A stretch of 64,000 bases of DNA from Phormidium tenue FACHB-1052 (lineage in GTDB: Bacteria; Cyanobacteriota; Cyanobacteriia; Phormidesmidales; Phormidesmidaceae), in the NCBI RefSeq assembly GCF_014696675.1, contig NZ_JACJQN010000014.1, forward strand, positions 123,567 to 187,566, written 5' to 3'. Shown here one piece after another: positions 35,787 to 44,042 of this stretch (positions are counted from its first letter, which is position 1; each line of letters opens with the position of its first letter). The translations under genes and the position numbers were made by a program. The notes below the pieces were generated by a model. The model was not told the origin of the DNA, searched no databases, and saw only the letters and a list, made by a program, of their open reading frames with translations.

Positions 35787-37407
35787 TGGATTACATAGAA
35801 TTAATCACCATTTGCGGTTGAGAACACAAATAATTGGGTACAGGCCGAGGTTAGAGGAAAAACTAGAAGAGAAAGTTGAGCAAGAAATTGTTCAACCTTG
35901 GGAAGCTATTCCCAAGAGAGTTAATAGCTTTAAAAAAGCTATTAAGAGGGCCGAAGACCATCTAAATGCGCGCTCTTCAATTATAGATTTTAATTCTGGG
36001 CAGCGATCAAGCATTGAAAACATTGAAGAGGCGAAGTTAGAAATTATTCTAAACTCTCTGAAAATCATACATTCCGAGGTGAATTGCCAAGTCGCTGCAA
36101 TTTTTCTAATTTCAAAAGATGGGCTACTCAAAAGAGCTGGTATTTTTGGGCGCGACAAAAGTGGAAATCTAATCGATAATAAGTGGTACAAAGAAGAAAT
36201 TTACGAGGTTGGCAAGAGCTTCACAGGCTCTGTGATAAATCAAGACTCCTCTCGTGAATCTGGATACGGAGAAATAAAATATTCTTCTGACCTCCATGCC
36301 TTTGAACTCAATCCTTTTAGCGAAAGACAATACGTCACTAAGATTGGTCAATTAAAGGAGGCTATTGCAGTTCCTCTGAACGGAAGGAATAGAACTTACG
36401 GGGTTCTAAGAGTAATCAATAAAAAGAGTGGGTTTTCAGCTGAAGATATATCTCGTTTGGCAAATCTTTCTGATTATGTTGCAACAGCATTGTCAAATTT
36501 CAGAAGAGATATTCAAGTTGAGATCCTTCGCTATCTTAGCCGTCTCTTAATTCAATCCCATGGCGATAGTCCGTCCGTATATCAAGAGATAGCAGATTTA
36601 TTGGCCCGAAACTCTGAAATGCCATATAAAAGTTGTATTATTCGAGTCAAAAGTCAATCTATCGATTCGTTGCATATAAAAGCTGTTTCTTTATGGGACG
36701 ATGTAACGCAAAATAGAGATGACAGTCCACTTTTTATAAAAGATGGCAGGTTGCCAGAACAGGTTGTTAAAACAGGTAAAAGATTAGTCGTTAGAGACAT
36801 TAGGAGTCCGGAACACATAACAAAATTTGTCAATCAAAACTGGATACTAGAAAATAAGTTAGATTCTTATGGTTGTTTCCCATTGACGGTGAAGGGCGAA
36901 GTCATAGGTACTCTGTCTCTTTATACAGGCTTCAACTATGAGTTCTATCCTGACGCAGTAATTTTTATTCAACATGTAGCCGATTCTTTAGCTTCGTTCA
37001 TATATAGGACAAGACAAGATCGGTTCATTTTAAGGTTAGAAAGATCACAAAGACTTTGTCAGAATGACTACTCCAACCTAGTTCGGCAAGATTATCTTAG
37101 AAATTTTATTGAGACAAGAAAAGATAAAAGCATCCTGGATTTAAAGATTAGCCCCGTTACTGTACCTTTAGAATCGTCAAGTTTTTCTCAGAAACTGGCC
37201 AGAGATGGAATCCTATGGGATTCTTTTTTGAGAATAGCGCTAGTTTTGTCAATCTGGTTTTACGTATTTTATCGAACTGGAATTGTGGCTGATTTTACCG
37301 GAATAGCCAAGCTCTTTTTTCTAGGATTTATATTATTTTATGTGATTTGCGAATTGCTTTATGCTGGCTTATTCCCAAAAATAAGGTACCTTTTTAACCG
37401 CAAGTAG
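35770..37407 (+). CDS. Tandem-GAF protein with two C-terminal membrane helices
   Basis: A 545-residue protein of no named family. Residues 1-85 are basic and helical; 85-245 form a GAF domain (NSLKIIHSEVNCQVAAIFLISKDG, with EAIAVPLNGRNRTYGVLRVINKKSGFS); 250-410 form a second GAF-like domain (SYGCFPLTVKGEVIGTLSLYTG, FIQHVADSLASFIYR). Two hydrophobic helices near the end (ALVLSIWFYVFYRTG; LFFLGFILFYVICELLYAGL) anchor it. No kinase, cyclase or other output domain is present, and no bilin Cys motif is seen. The codon use and base composition are clearly AT-richer than the flanking chemotaxis and glcD genes, suggesting transfer. Confidence 0.75.
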   Translation: MESMNSGLHRINHHLRLRTQIIGYRPRLEEKLEEKVEQEIVQPWEAIPKRVNSFKKAIKRAEDHLNARSSIIDFNSGQRSSIENIEEAKLEIILNSLKIIHSEVNCQVAAIFLISKDGLLKRAGIFGRDKSGNLIDNKWYKEEIYEVGKSFTGSVINQDSSRESGYGEIKYSSDLHAFELNPFSERQYVTKIGQLKEAIAVPLNGRNRTYGVLRVINKKSGFSAEDISRLANLSDYVATALSNFRRDIQVEILRYLSRLLIQSHGDSPSVYQEIADLLARNSEMPYKSCIIRVKSQSIDSLHIKAVSLWDDVTQNRDDSPLFIKDGRLPEQVVKTGKRLVVRDIRSPEHITKFVNQNWILENKLDSYGCFPLTVKGEVIGTLSLYTGFNYEFYPDAVIFIQHVADSLASFIYRTRQDRFILRLERSQRLCQNDYSNLVRQDYLRNFIETRKDKSILDLKISPVTVPLESSSFSQKLARDGILWDSFLRIALVLSIWFYVFYRTGIVADFTGIAKLFFLGFILFYVICELLYAGLFPKIRYLFNRK

Positions 37408-37509
37408 ATCCCTTTATCTATTCTTGGAAATGACATTTTGGTAGCTGTCTATTTTTGTGACATGATAGGAGTATTAATGGTTAGCTTAACAATGATTGTC
37501 TAAATCTTA

Positions 37510-38031
37510 ATGGACGCGATGAGGGACTGGGTGCAATCAGTCTCAAACTTTAGAAGTTTGGGATTTTGGTCTTTATTAGCTAGTGGGGCATTATCCATTG
37601 GCTATTGGTTACTCTCCGATGTAATATCAATTGACTTGCAAACGCGTGATGTAGCATTTGTGGGTGCGATGATTGGCCTTGGATTAGATCTGTTCTTCCG
37701 CAATACACTCATTGGAAAGCTGCTTATTTGTGCTTTAAATGCGTTTTATATATCAATATTTTTTCACGTATTTAAACTAACATTGGGTGCCAGCACTGCG
37801 AGAGAAATTCGAGAAGAATTGATTTCAAGTATTCAAGTAGAATTGAAATCTAAAAACTCCGCTTTTTCTGAAAGAAAACTAACAGTGAGTAATAGCGAAG
37901 ATTTAATGAATGAAATCGCTATGCTTAGAGCAGATGTTAATTTTGTAATGGATGAAGTAATTAATTTAGATAGTCAAATTTGTGAATTCCAGCAGGATTT
38001 AGGAAATCTATATCGGCAGGACGATCCCTAA
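37510..38031 (+). CDS. Three-TM protein with C-terminal coiled coil
   Basis: A 173-residue protein: three membrane helices in the first 95 residues (LGFWSLLASGALSIGYWLL, VAFVGAMIGLGLDLFF, LLICALNAFYISIFFHVF), then a soluble coiled-coil tail of about 75 residues (REIREELISSIQVEL... LMNEIAMLRADVNFVMDEV). No family recognised. It follows the GAF protein by 102 bases in the same AT-rich segment and is a plausible membrane partner of it. Confidence 0.65.
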   Translation: MDAMRDWVQSVSNFRSLGFWSLLASGALSIGYWLLSDVISIDLQTRDVAFVGAMIGLGLDLFFRNTLIGKLLICALNAFYISIFFHVFKLTLGASTAREIREELISSIQVELKSKNSAFSERKLTVSNSEDLMNEIAMLRADVNFVMDEVINLDSQICEFQQDLGNLYRQDDP

Positions 38032-38309
38032 AGTAGGGAGAAATTATTTGGGGCAACCCTCCGCAGCCATTTTTTACCGACGCAGAGATTAGAAAGGGTT
38101 TGAGTCAAAGGCATATTACTTTGGCTTTCTTAATATTTTATTATCCATGTTTGCCTTATTGGATTTCGTATGCTGGCAACAATGTGTTATTTCCCTTTGA
38201 AGGGTACTGAAACTGAAACCTGAGATACAGCCTTCAGACTGAGAACGATCGCACTGCTTAGCGACGGCAGTTCAGGTTAGGATCACAGACAACTTGAGCA
38301 GGGTGGGCC

Positions 38310-39782
38310 ATGACCGTAGCGGAGCGATCGCGCATTGACTGGGCACCGATCATCGACGCCTTTAGCGCCGCGATTGGGAGCGATCGCGTGGTGCGCCGCA
38401 AAGAAGAAATCTTGGTCTACGAGTGCGACGGATTGACCAGCTATCGTCAGCGGCCCGCCGTGGTGGTGCTGCCCAAAACGACCGAGCAGGTGGCGGCGGC
38501 GGTGAAAATCTGCGATCGCTTTCAGGTGCCCTTTGTGGCGCGGGGCGCGGGCACTGGCCTCTCGGGTGGAGCACTGCCCATCGAAGACTCGGTGCTGATT
38601 GTCACCGCCACCATGAACCAGATTCTCTCGGTGGATTTGGACAACCAGCGGGTGGTAGTGCAGCCGGGGGTGATTAACAACTGGGTCACTCAAGCCGTGA
38701 GCGGGGCGGGCTTTTACTACGCCCCTGACCCCTCTAGCCAGTCGGTGTGCTCGGTGGGGGGCAACGTGGCGGAAAACTCGGGCGGGGTGCACTGTCTCAA
38801 GTACGGCGTAACCACCAACCACGTACTGGGGCTCAAGGTGGTGCTGCCCACGGGCGACATTGTCAACCTCGGCGGCGAGGTGGCCGAAACCCCTGGCTAC
38901 GATCTGTGTGGCCTATTTGTGGGTTCGGAAGGCACCCTGGGCATCGCTACCGAAATTACTCTGCGCATTCTCAAAGCGCCTCAGTCAATTCAGGTATTGC
39001 TGGCCGACTTTACCTCGGTGGAGGCGGCGGGGGCAGCGGTGTCGGCAATCACCAGCGCGGGCATCATCCCCGCTGGCCTAGAGATGATGGATAACTTTAG
39101 CCTCAACGCGGTGGAAGATGTGGTGGCCACCAACTGCTACCCCCGCGACGCGGCGGCAATTTTGCTGATTGAGATCGATGGATTGCCAGCGGAGGTGGAA
39201 GCTACGGGCGATCGCATTGCCAACCTCTGCCGCCAGAACGGCGCGCGCACCATCACCATCGCCACCGATGCTGACGAGCGCCTGCGACTGTGGAAGGGCC
39301 GCAAAGCCGCCTTCGCCGCCATGGGCAAGCTCAGCCCCGACTACTACGTGCAAGATGGCGTCATTCCCCGCACGCAGTTGCCCTACGTGCTGAAGGAAAT
39401 CGAGGCCTTGGGTGACAAGCATGGCTACCGAGTGGCCAACGTCTTTCACGCGGGCGACGGCAACCTGCACCCGCTGATTCTCTACGACAATGCCATTCCC
39501 GGCCAGCTAGAGCAGGTCGAAGACTTGGGCGGCGACATTCTCAAGCTGTGCGTGCGGGTGGGTGGCAGCATCTCCGGCGAACACGGCATTGGGGCCGATA
39601 AACGCTGCTACATGCCCGACATGTTTTCGCCCACGGACTTGGAGACAATGAGCTGGGTGCGAAAAGCGATTGACCCTGAGATGTTGGCCAACCCTACCAA
39701 GTTGCTGCCAACTCCTAAAACTTGCGGTGAAGCTGCTCAAAACCAAGCGAAAGCTACATTCCCAGAGGTGGAGCGATACTAA
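38310..39782 (+). CDS. glcD: Glycolate dehydrogenase subunit GlcD (FAD-linked oxidase)
   Basis: A 490-residue FAD-linked oxidase that oxidises glycolate to glyoxylate in photorespiration. The PCMH-type FAD domain is marked by FVARGAGTGLSGGALP, PGVINNWVTQAV and the VGGNVAENSGGVHCLKYGVTTNHVLG loop; the C-terminal domain has VANVFHAGDGNLHPLI and SGEHGIGADK with catalytic His residues. Length and motifs fit cyanobacterial GlcD rather than D-lactate dehydrogenase, though that substrate cannot be excluded. GlcE/GlcF are not adjacent. Confidence 0.93.
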   Translation: MTVAERSRIDWAPIIDAFSAAIGSDRVVRRKEEILVYECDGLTSYRQRPAVVVLPKTTEQVAAAVKICDRFQVPFVARGAGTGLSGGALPIEDSVLIVTATMNQILSVDLDNQRVVVQPGVINNWVTQAVSGAGFYYAPDPSSQSVCSVGGNVAENSGGVHCLKYGVTTNHVLGLKVVLPTGDIVNLGGEVAETPGYDLCGLFVGSEGTLGIATEITLRILKAPQSIQVLLADFTSVEAAGAAVSAITSAGIIPAGLEMMDNFSLNAVEDVVATNCYPRDAAAILLIEIDGLPAEVEATGDRIANLCRQNGARTITIATDADERLRLWKGRKAAFAAMGKLSPDYYVQDGVIPRTQLPYVLKEIEALGDKHGYRVANVFHAGDGNLHPLILYDNAIPGQLEQVEDLGGDILKLCVRVGGSISGEHGIGADKRCYMPDMFSPTDLETMSWVRKAIDPEMLANPTKLLPTPKTCGEAAQNQAKATFPEVERY

Positions 39783-40180
39783 ATAGTCTTTACACTTTTC
39801 GACTAGGTTATGACGTGTAAGAACATCTACAGTCGCTATATCCATTTATCTAGTGATAATGAGAAAACGGCCAATAGATCATTAGATAATTCTGGCTATT
39901 TGGTGAGTTTTTTATACATTTCAAAAGTCACAGCAGATCCAGTTGGCGCTTTATACGGTTAATCTTCTACTGCTTTTCTGTGTGATAGCTAGAATTTTAT
40001 TTTATTTTCGCCGTCAAAAAATATGATAGGGCTTCTCCTTCTAAGGTCATAGTAATAGGCTCATCCTCCTGGTAGATACAAGCGGGGGAGGTATCGCTCT
40101 AAAGTTGCATCAGCGATGGGTAAGCAATTGAGAATTTTGCCCACTTCAATCGCTTAACTATATTCTCACCGGAGGTTTTG
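39783..40180. other. Intergenic region after glcD
   Basis: About 400 AT-rich bases. A TTACAC/GTGTAA inverted pair (about 39791 and 39815) lies just after glcD but has no T-run. GGAGG at 40171-40175 is the ribosome-binding site of the next gene. Nothing else is evident. Confidence 0.4.
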
Positions 40181-40525
40181 ATGTCTAACCCTAGAGCCGA
40201 AAGCGACAATTACGATCCGCATATTATTCCGGCGGAAACTGCTGCCCGTAAAGAACGTGAGGGTGGCAACTTTAAGCAGACCCGTGATGAGACTCACAGT
40301 TCTATTGACCCCAGCGGTGGTCAAACGGTGGATAAAGAGGGTCTCGCTAACAACTACCCCATCGAGCCTGAAATGTATATTAATGAGCCCGGCGACCTGC
40401 GCGAAGAAGCAGAGGCCGAAAAGGCCCAACGTGTGGCTGAACTGCGCGAAATTAATCAAAACGAAGAACAAGGCAAGGTAACCACCGAGTCCGATGAGCG
40501 CGGCAAAGGTGTTGGGGCCGTCTAG
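40181..40525 (+). CDS. Small hydrophilic, probably disordered protein
   Basis: A 114-residue, highly charged protein without hydrophobic segments (MSNPRAESDNYDPHIIPAETAARKEREGGNFKQTRDE...). The composition is rich in Glu, Asn, Gly and Arg, suggesting intrinsic disorder as in stress or hydrophilin-like proteins. GGAGG 5 bases before the ATG gives strong translation signals. A strong terminator follows. No family recognised. Confidence 0.7.
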   Translation: MSNPRAESDNYDPHIIPAETAARKEREGGNFKQTRDETHSSIDPSGGQTVDKEGLANNYPIEPEMYINEPGDLREEAEAEKAQRVAELREINQNEEQGKVTTESDERGKGVGAV

Positions 40526-40588
40526 GCTGCCTGAGAATGTAGCATTCTTGTAATGCTTAGTGCGCTGGTGCGATCGCAGCGCGACAAT

Positions 40589-40623
40589 GGGGGTAGGTCT
40601 AACGACCGCCCCCTTTGTTTTTT
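40589..40623 (+). terminator. Rho-independent terminator
   Basis: GGGGG-TA-GGTC (from 40589) pairs with GACC-G-CCCCC (ending 40613) around a TAAC loop, followed by TTTGTTTTTT. It ends the 40181 gene. Confidence 0.85.
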
Positions 40624-40658
40624 GCAATCTTCAACGTTATTTTGAGGGCATTACCGCA

Positions 40659-41198
40659 ATGACCCCAGCTACCCTGAGAGAACTGGTCAATCGCTACTAC
40701 CAGGCCGGTGCCCGCGACCTGCACGGGCTAAATTTGCAGGGGTTAAACATGGCCGCCGCCCACTTGGCCAATACTGACCTGCGCCGCACTAACCTCACGC
40801 GGGCCAACCTTTACCAGGCCGACCTGACCCACATTGATGGCTACCAAATTACGTTGGCCCAGGCCGATCTGCGCGGCGCATCTTTGGCCAATGCTGTACT
40901 ACGCGAAGCCGACCTGCGCAAGGTTCACTGCCACCGCGCCACGCTGATCAATGCTGACCTGCGCGACTGCTGCCTCGATCACGCCGACCTGAGCCACGCC
41001 AACTTAGAAGGGGCTAACCTCACTAAAGCCGACCTGAGCCACGCCAACCTCTACTGGGCCAACCTGCGCTACACCAATTTGACAGGGGCCAACCTGACTA
41101 AGGCCAACCTGACGGGCGCGAAATTCTGCCAGACCATCATGCCCGATGGCACCATCCGGGATTCAGAGTGTGCTGTCGTGCCGCAGGCAACGCCTTAA
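40659..41198 (+). CDS. Pentapeptide-repeat protein
   Basis: A 179-residue protein made largely of A(D/N)Lxx pentapeptide repeats (ANTDLRRTNLTRANLYQADL, ADLSHANLEGANLTKADL and so on), which fold as a right-handed beta-helix. A short helical cap (TPATLRELVNRYYQAGARDL) precedes the repeats. Such proteins are common in cyanobacteria and mostly of unknown role. I start at the ATG of MTPATL, with GAGG upstream; the frame extends further 5' without coding signs. It converges with the lipoprotein gene, 14 bases away. Confidence 0.88.
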   Translation: MTPATLRELVNRYYQAGARDLHGLNLQGLNMAAAHLANTDLRRTNLTRANLYQADLTHIDGYQITLAQADLRGASLANAVLREADLRKVHCHRATLINADLRDCCLDHADLSHANLEGANLTKADLSHANLYWANLRYTNLTGANLTKANLTGAKFCQTIMPDGTIRDSECAVVPQATP

Positions 41199-41212
41199 CG
41201 CTGAAGCCAACC

Positions 41213-41941
41213 CTAGCGCAGCAGTTCGTCTGGGCTGAGGGGGGCGGTAGTTTGGCGTTCGTCGGCGGGGGTAAGGGTGTAGGGCAGCGGGGGTTCTGGC
41301 ACCAGCAGGTAGCGATCGCCCCAGCCCCCATTGGTGCGGGCTAGCAAGTCTGCTGAGGGCGTAGTTTGCCCACTCGGCAGAGCCACCGACAGAGCCTGAT
41401 CGGCCCACAAAAATGGATCGCCATCGGGGGTGACTCGCAACACAGTTGCCAGTCGCCGCTGCCTATTTTGAGCTAGCTTGTCGCCGAGGGCTGCACCTAA
41501 ATGGTGGGGAGCTAGCGCAATGGCAAACTGCACGGTTTTGCTGGGTTGAGCCACTAGACCAAGGGCATCGGCCTCGGCTTGCCAGGGTTCTTGATAGCGC
41601 CCATCGGCGGCCACCTGCCAGAGGCTGAGCTGGGCTGACCACTGGCCATTGGCCACGGTGACGGGCTGGTAGTCGAGCACTGAGTAGAGGGGGCGATCGC
41701 CAGCGGTGGTGCCTTCAGGTAGCAAGTGGCGCAGGGCGATCGCGGTTAGCTGAGTGTCGTTAGGCAGGTTCGTTGTGCCGACGAGGGCGAACTCACCATT
41801 GCCCTGGGCTGTGGCCTCAAGGGTGAGCGTTGTGGCCTCTGACAAAGGAGATGAACCGGACGGCAGAGTAGTTTGACAAGCCGCACAGGCTACCAGGGCA
41901 AGCACCAGCAACCCAATTCCTTTTAGCCGTGAAATAATCAT
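41213..41941 (-). CDS. Predicted lipoprotein, unknown function
   Basis: A 242-residue protein with an N-terminal signal helix (LKGIGLLVLALVACAACQ) ending in a lipobox (LVAC or CAAC), followed by a soluble beta-rich domain (TTLTLEATAQGNGEFALVGTTNLPNDTQLTAIAL...). No enzymatic motif is seen. Probably anchored to the outer face of a membrane. No family recognised. Confidence 0.7.
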   Translation of the reverse strand: MIISRLKGIGLLVLALVACAACQTTLPSGSSPLSEATTLTLEATAQGNGEFALVGTTNLPNDTQLTAIALRHLLPEGTTAGDRPLYSVLDYQPVTVANGQWSAQLSLWQVAADGRYQEPWQAEADALGLVAQPSKTVQFAIALAPHHLGAALGDKLAQNRQRRLATVLRVTPDGDPFLWADQALSVALPSGQTTPSADLLARTNGGWGDRYLLVPEPPLPYTLTPADERQTTAPLSPDELLR

Positions 41942-42503
41942 TGACCAACGGTGAGGAACAATCTATCTAGAACCCATGCAACCACAGCACACCTCTACCA
42001 TCAATACCTAGAGAACGTCTTTTGCAACTCCACACAGAAGACAAGAGGCTAAAAACTTTTTTGGTATTTCATCCTGACGGCAAGAAATCTATCTGTAGGA
42101 GGAGTTAGCGCTAATACCTGAGCTTGATCGTACCTGAGCTGAAATCGTCCTGACATCGTTATCCCATCACTAGATGCCTGAGTTTGATTCTCAGCTTTTT
42201 GATCCCAGTCATGAGTACATTATTTTTTCGTCGTTTTCAGACCGTTATCTCTGGCATTGATTTGACCGACAGATTTGATGGTTGAAGAGTAAGACCTAAC
42301 TGCTGTTCTCAGAGAGTCAAAATTTCTGAAATCTAGATCACTTTAGTTTGCAAGAGCTAAAGCGTGAGGAGATTAGCTGACATTGTCTTGTCTGAGATTA
42401 TTGACGAGTGATTGACGGATTCAATTTATCTCTTTAATTTGGCTACTTAGCAAGCCAGATATATCTTTCGCGCTTATTTTCATCCAATTATTTTGAGTAT
42501 CTT
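41942..42503. other. Intergenic region before the cellulose operon
   Basis: A 562-base AT-rich spacer between divergent genes, the likely site of the cellulose operon promoter and regulators. It holds the palindrome TTAGCGCTAA (42105-42114) and a TACCTGAGCT direct repeat, listed separately, and a small hairpin CTGAG-N7-CTCAG (42178-42194) followed by CTTTTT. No convincing gene. Confidence 0.45.
42105..42140. repeat. Palindrome plus 10-base direct repeat upstream of cellulose genes
   Basis: The perfect palindrome TTAGCGCTAA (42105-42114) is directly followed by two copies of TACCTGAGCT (42115-42124 and 42131-42140) spaced 16 bases apart. Spacing near one and a half helix turns suits regulator sites. 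No factor is identified. Confidence 0.45.
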
Positions 42504-44042
42504 ATGGAGCGTTCTATAGGTGCTTGGGTAGCGCTGCGATATGTGCTAAACCTTGGCGCGGCCACTGGTATTGTGCTAGCAACTGCGCTTTTGGGGCTGC
42601 CTCCTGCTGCCTGGGGGAGCGAGTTGCCCGAAAACGATGCAGCAGCAGACAGTTTTCCTACAGGCAATCTGCCTAACGACAGCGCACTTGTAGACAGCGC
42701 ATCTGCCGGTACGTTGCCTACAAACAGTGGAGGCAGCGGGTCTACGGTAGCCTCTGCTTTTAACAGCGAGCTTTGGTTGCCAACTAGCGACAGGTTTTTG
42801 CCGCCGCCCAAACCAGCGATGGTCAAGAGCAGCCCGGCGGTAGTGCTGGCCCAGGGAATGCCGCCAACCCAAATTAGTGAAGCTGGCGTGCTAGAAGAGG
42901 TTCCTCAAGCTGCAACGCCTTTGGAAGAACGCTCCGTTTCAAGTGAGCTGCCGATCGCTGCGACGATCGCACCAGAACCAGCTCCCTCAACGACAACCCT
43001 TTCTGCCGATAGCCCACCTCAGCCAGAGCAAACTGTAGCCCAAACTGTCGAACCAGCAGAACGCTCTGAAATATCTGCCCAGGCGGCCTATTTACAGCAG
43101 GGGAGTGAAGGTTCGGCCCGTCTGCGGGTGGGGGGAATTTATGTGCTCAGCCCTTCGGTATTTGCCGGGGCTACGGTAGACCTCAGCACTGGGCAAGCCT
43201 TTTCTAACACTGACCAAACCGGCCTTAGCCTGAGTGAGCTGTATTTGACCGCCTCGCCCGCCAGCCTGCCCGAACTGCGGTTCACGGTGGGGTTGATGGA
43301 TTTGACCTCGTACCTCGATCGCAACAGCTTTGCCAAAGACTCACTGACTCATTTCTTTAACCCGGTGTTTCAAACCAACCCGGCTCTGAGCACGGTGAAC
43401 GTAGCCTCGCGCCCTGGAGCCTTGGTGAACTGGACTCCGGTGGATGCGGTATCGCTGACCGCCACGACCTTTTCGTCGAGCCGCGACCTGGGCAGCTTTG
43501 CCCTCGACTCGTTTGCCGGGGAAGTGGGGGTGCGGATGGGCAACGCCATTGTGCGGGGCACCTACGTGACCTCGACCGATGCCGGCCAGAGCGACGGCTT
43601 TGGAGAAATCGGCTCGTTGGAGCGCGGCAACGGTGAGTTTGGTGCACGGTCGGGCGATCGCGAGACGGGCTTTGGCCTCAATGCCGAGGCCTTTATCCCC
43701 GGTCTCAAGCTGGGCTTTTTTGGCCGCTACGGCTGGTACACCAACCAAACTCTGGGGGCCAGTGGCCAGACCTACAGCCTGGGCGTCAACGGGCTAGATG
43801 TGTTTATGCCGGGCGATCGCCTCGGGCTGGGCTACGGTCGTCAGCTCTCGAACAGCGACCTGCGCCAGGCCAGCGGCGGCCCCACCCCCGACGTGTGGGA
43901 GCTGTTCTACGACGCCCAAGTTTTCGACAACCTGCGAGCCGGGGTGAGTGTGCAGCAGCGCAACGCCTTTAGCGAAACCTACCTCGGATTTCGGGTGCGC
44001 TACGACCTGATGTGGAACCCCCTGCGGAGGGCAGCAGAATGA
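42504..44042 (+). CDS. Secreted outer-membrane beta-barrel protein of cellulose operon
   Basis: A 512-residue protein with a signal peptide (VLNLGAATGIVLATALLGLPPAAWG), a low-complexity Pro/Ser/Ala-rich region to about residue 195, then a beta-rich domain with alternating aromatic strands (RLRVGGIYVLSPSVFAGATVDL, LKLGFFGRYGWYTN, YLGFRVRYDLMWNPL) typical of outer-membrane barrels. It precedes the TPR gene with a 4-base ATGA overlap. In proteobacteria BcsC combines TPRs and barrel in one chain; here this gene may supply the barrel that exports cellulose. Role inferred from structure and position. Confidence 0.7.
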   Translation: MERSIGAWVALRYVLNLGAATGIVLATALLGLPPAAWGSELPENDAAADSFPTGNLPNDSALVDSASAGTLPTNSGGSGSTVASAFNSELWLPTSDRFLPPPKPAMVKSSPAVVLAQGMPPTQISEAGVLEEVPQAATPLEERSVSSELPIAATIAPEPAPSTTTLSADSPPQPEQTVAQTVEPAERSEISAQAAYLQQGSEGSARLRVGGIYVLSPSVFAGATVDLSTGQAFSNTDQTGLSLSELYLTASPASLPELRFTVGLMDLTSYLDRNSFAKDSLTHFFNPVFQTNPALSTVNVASRPGALVNWTPVDAVSLTATTFSSSRDLGSFALDSFAGEVGVRMGNAIVRGTYVTSTDAGQSDGFGEIGSLERGNGEFGARSGDRETGFGLNAEAFIPGLKLGFFGRYGWYTNQTLGASGQTYSLGVNGLDVFMPGDRLGLGYGRQLSNSDLRQASGGPTPDVWELFYDAQVFDNLRAGVSVQQRNAFSETYLGFRVRYDLMWNPLRRAAE

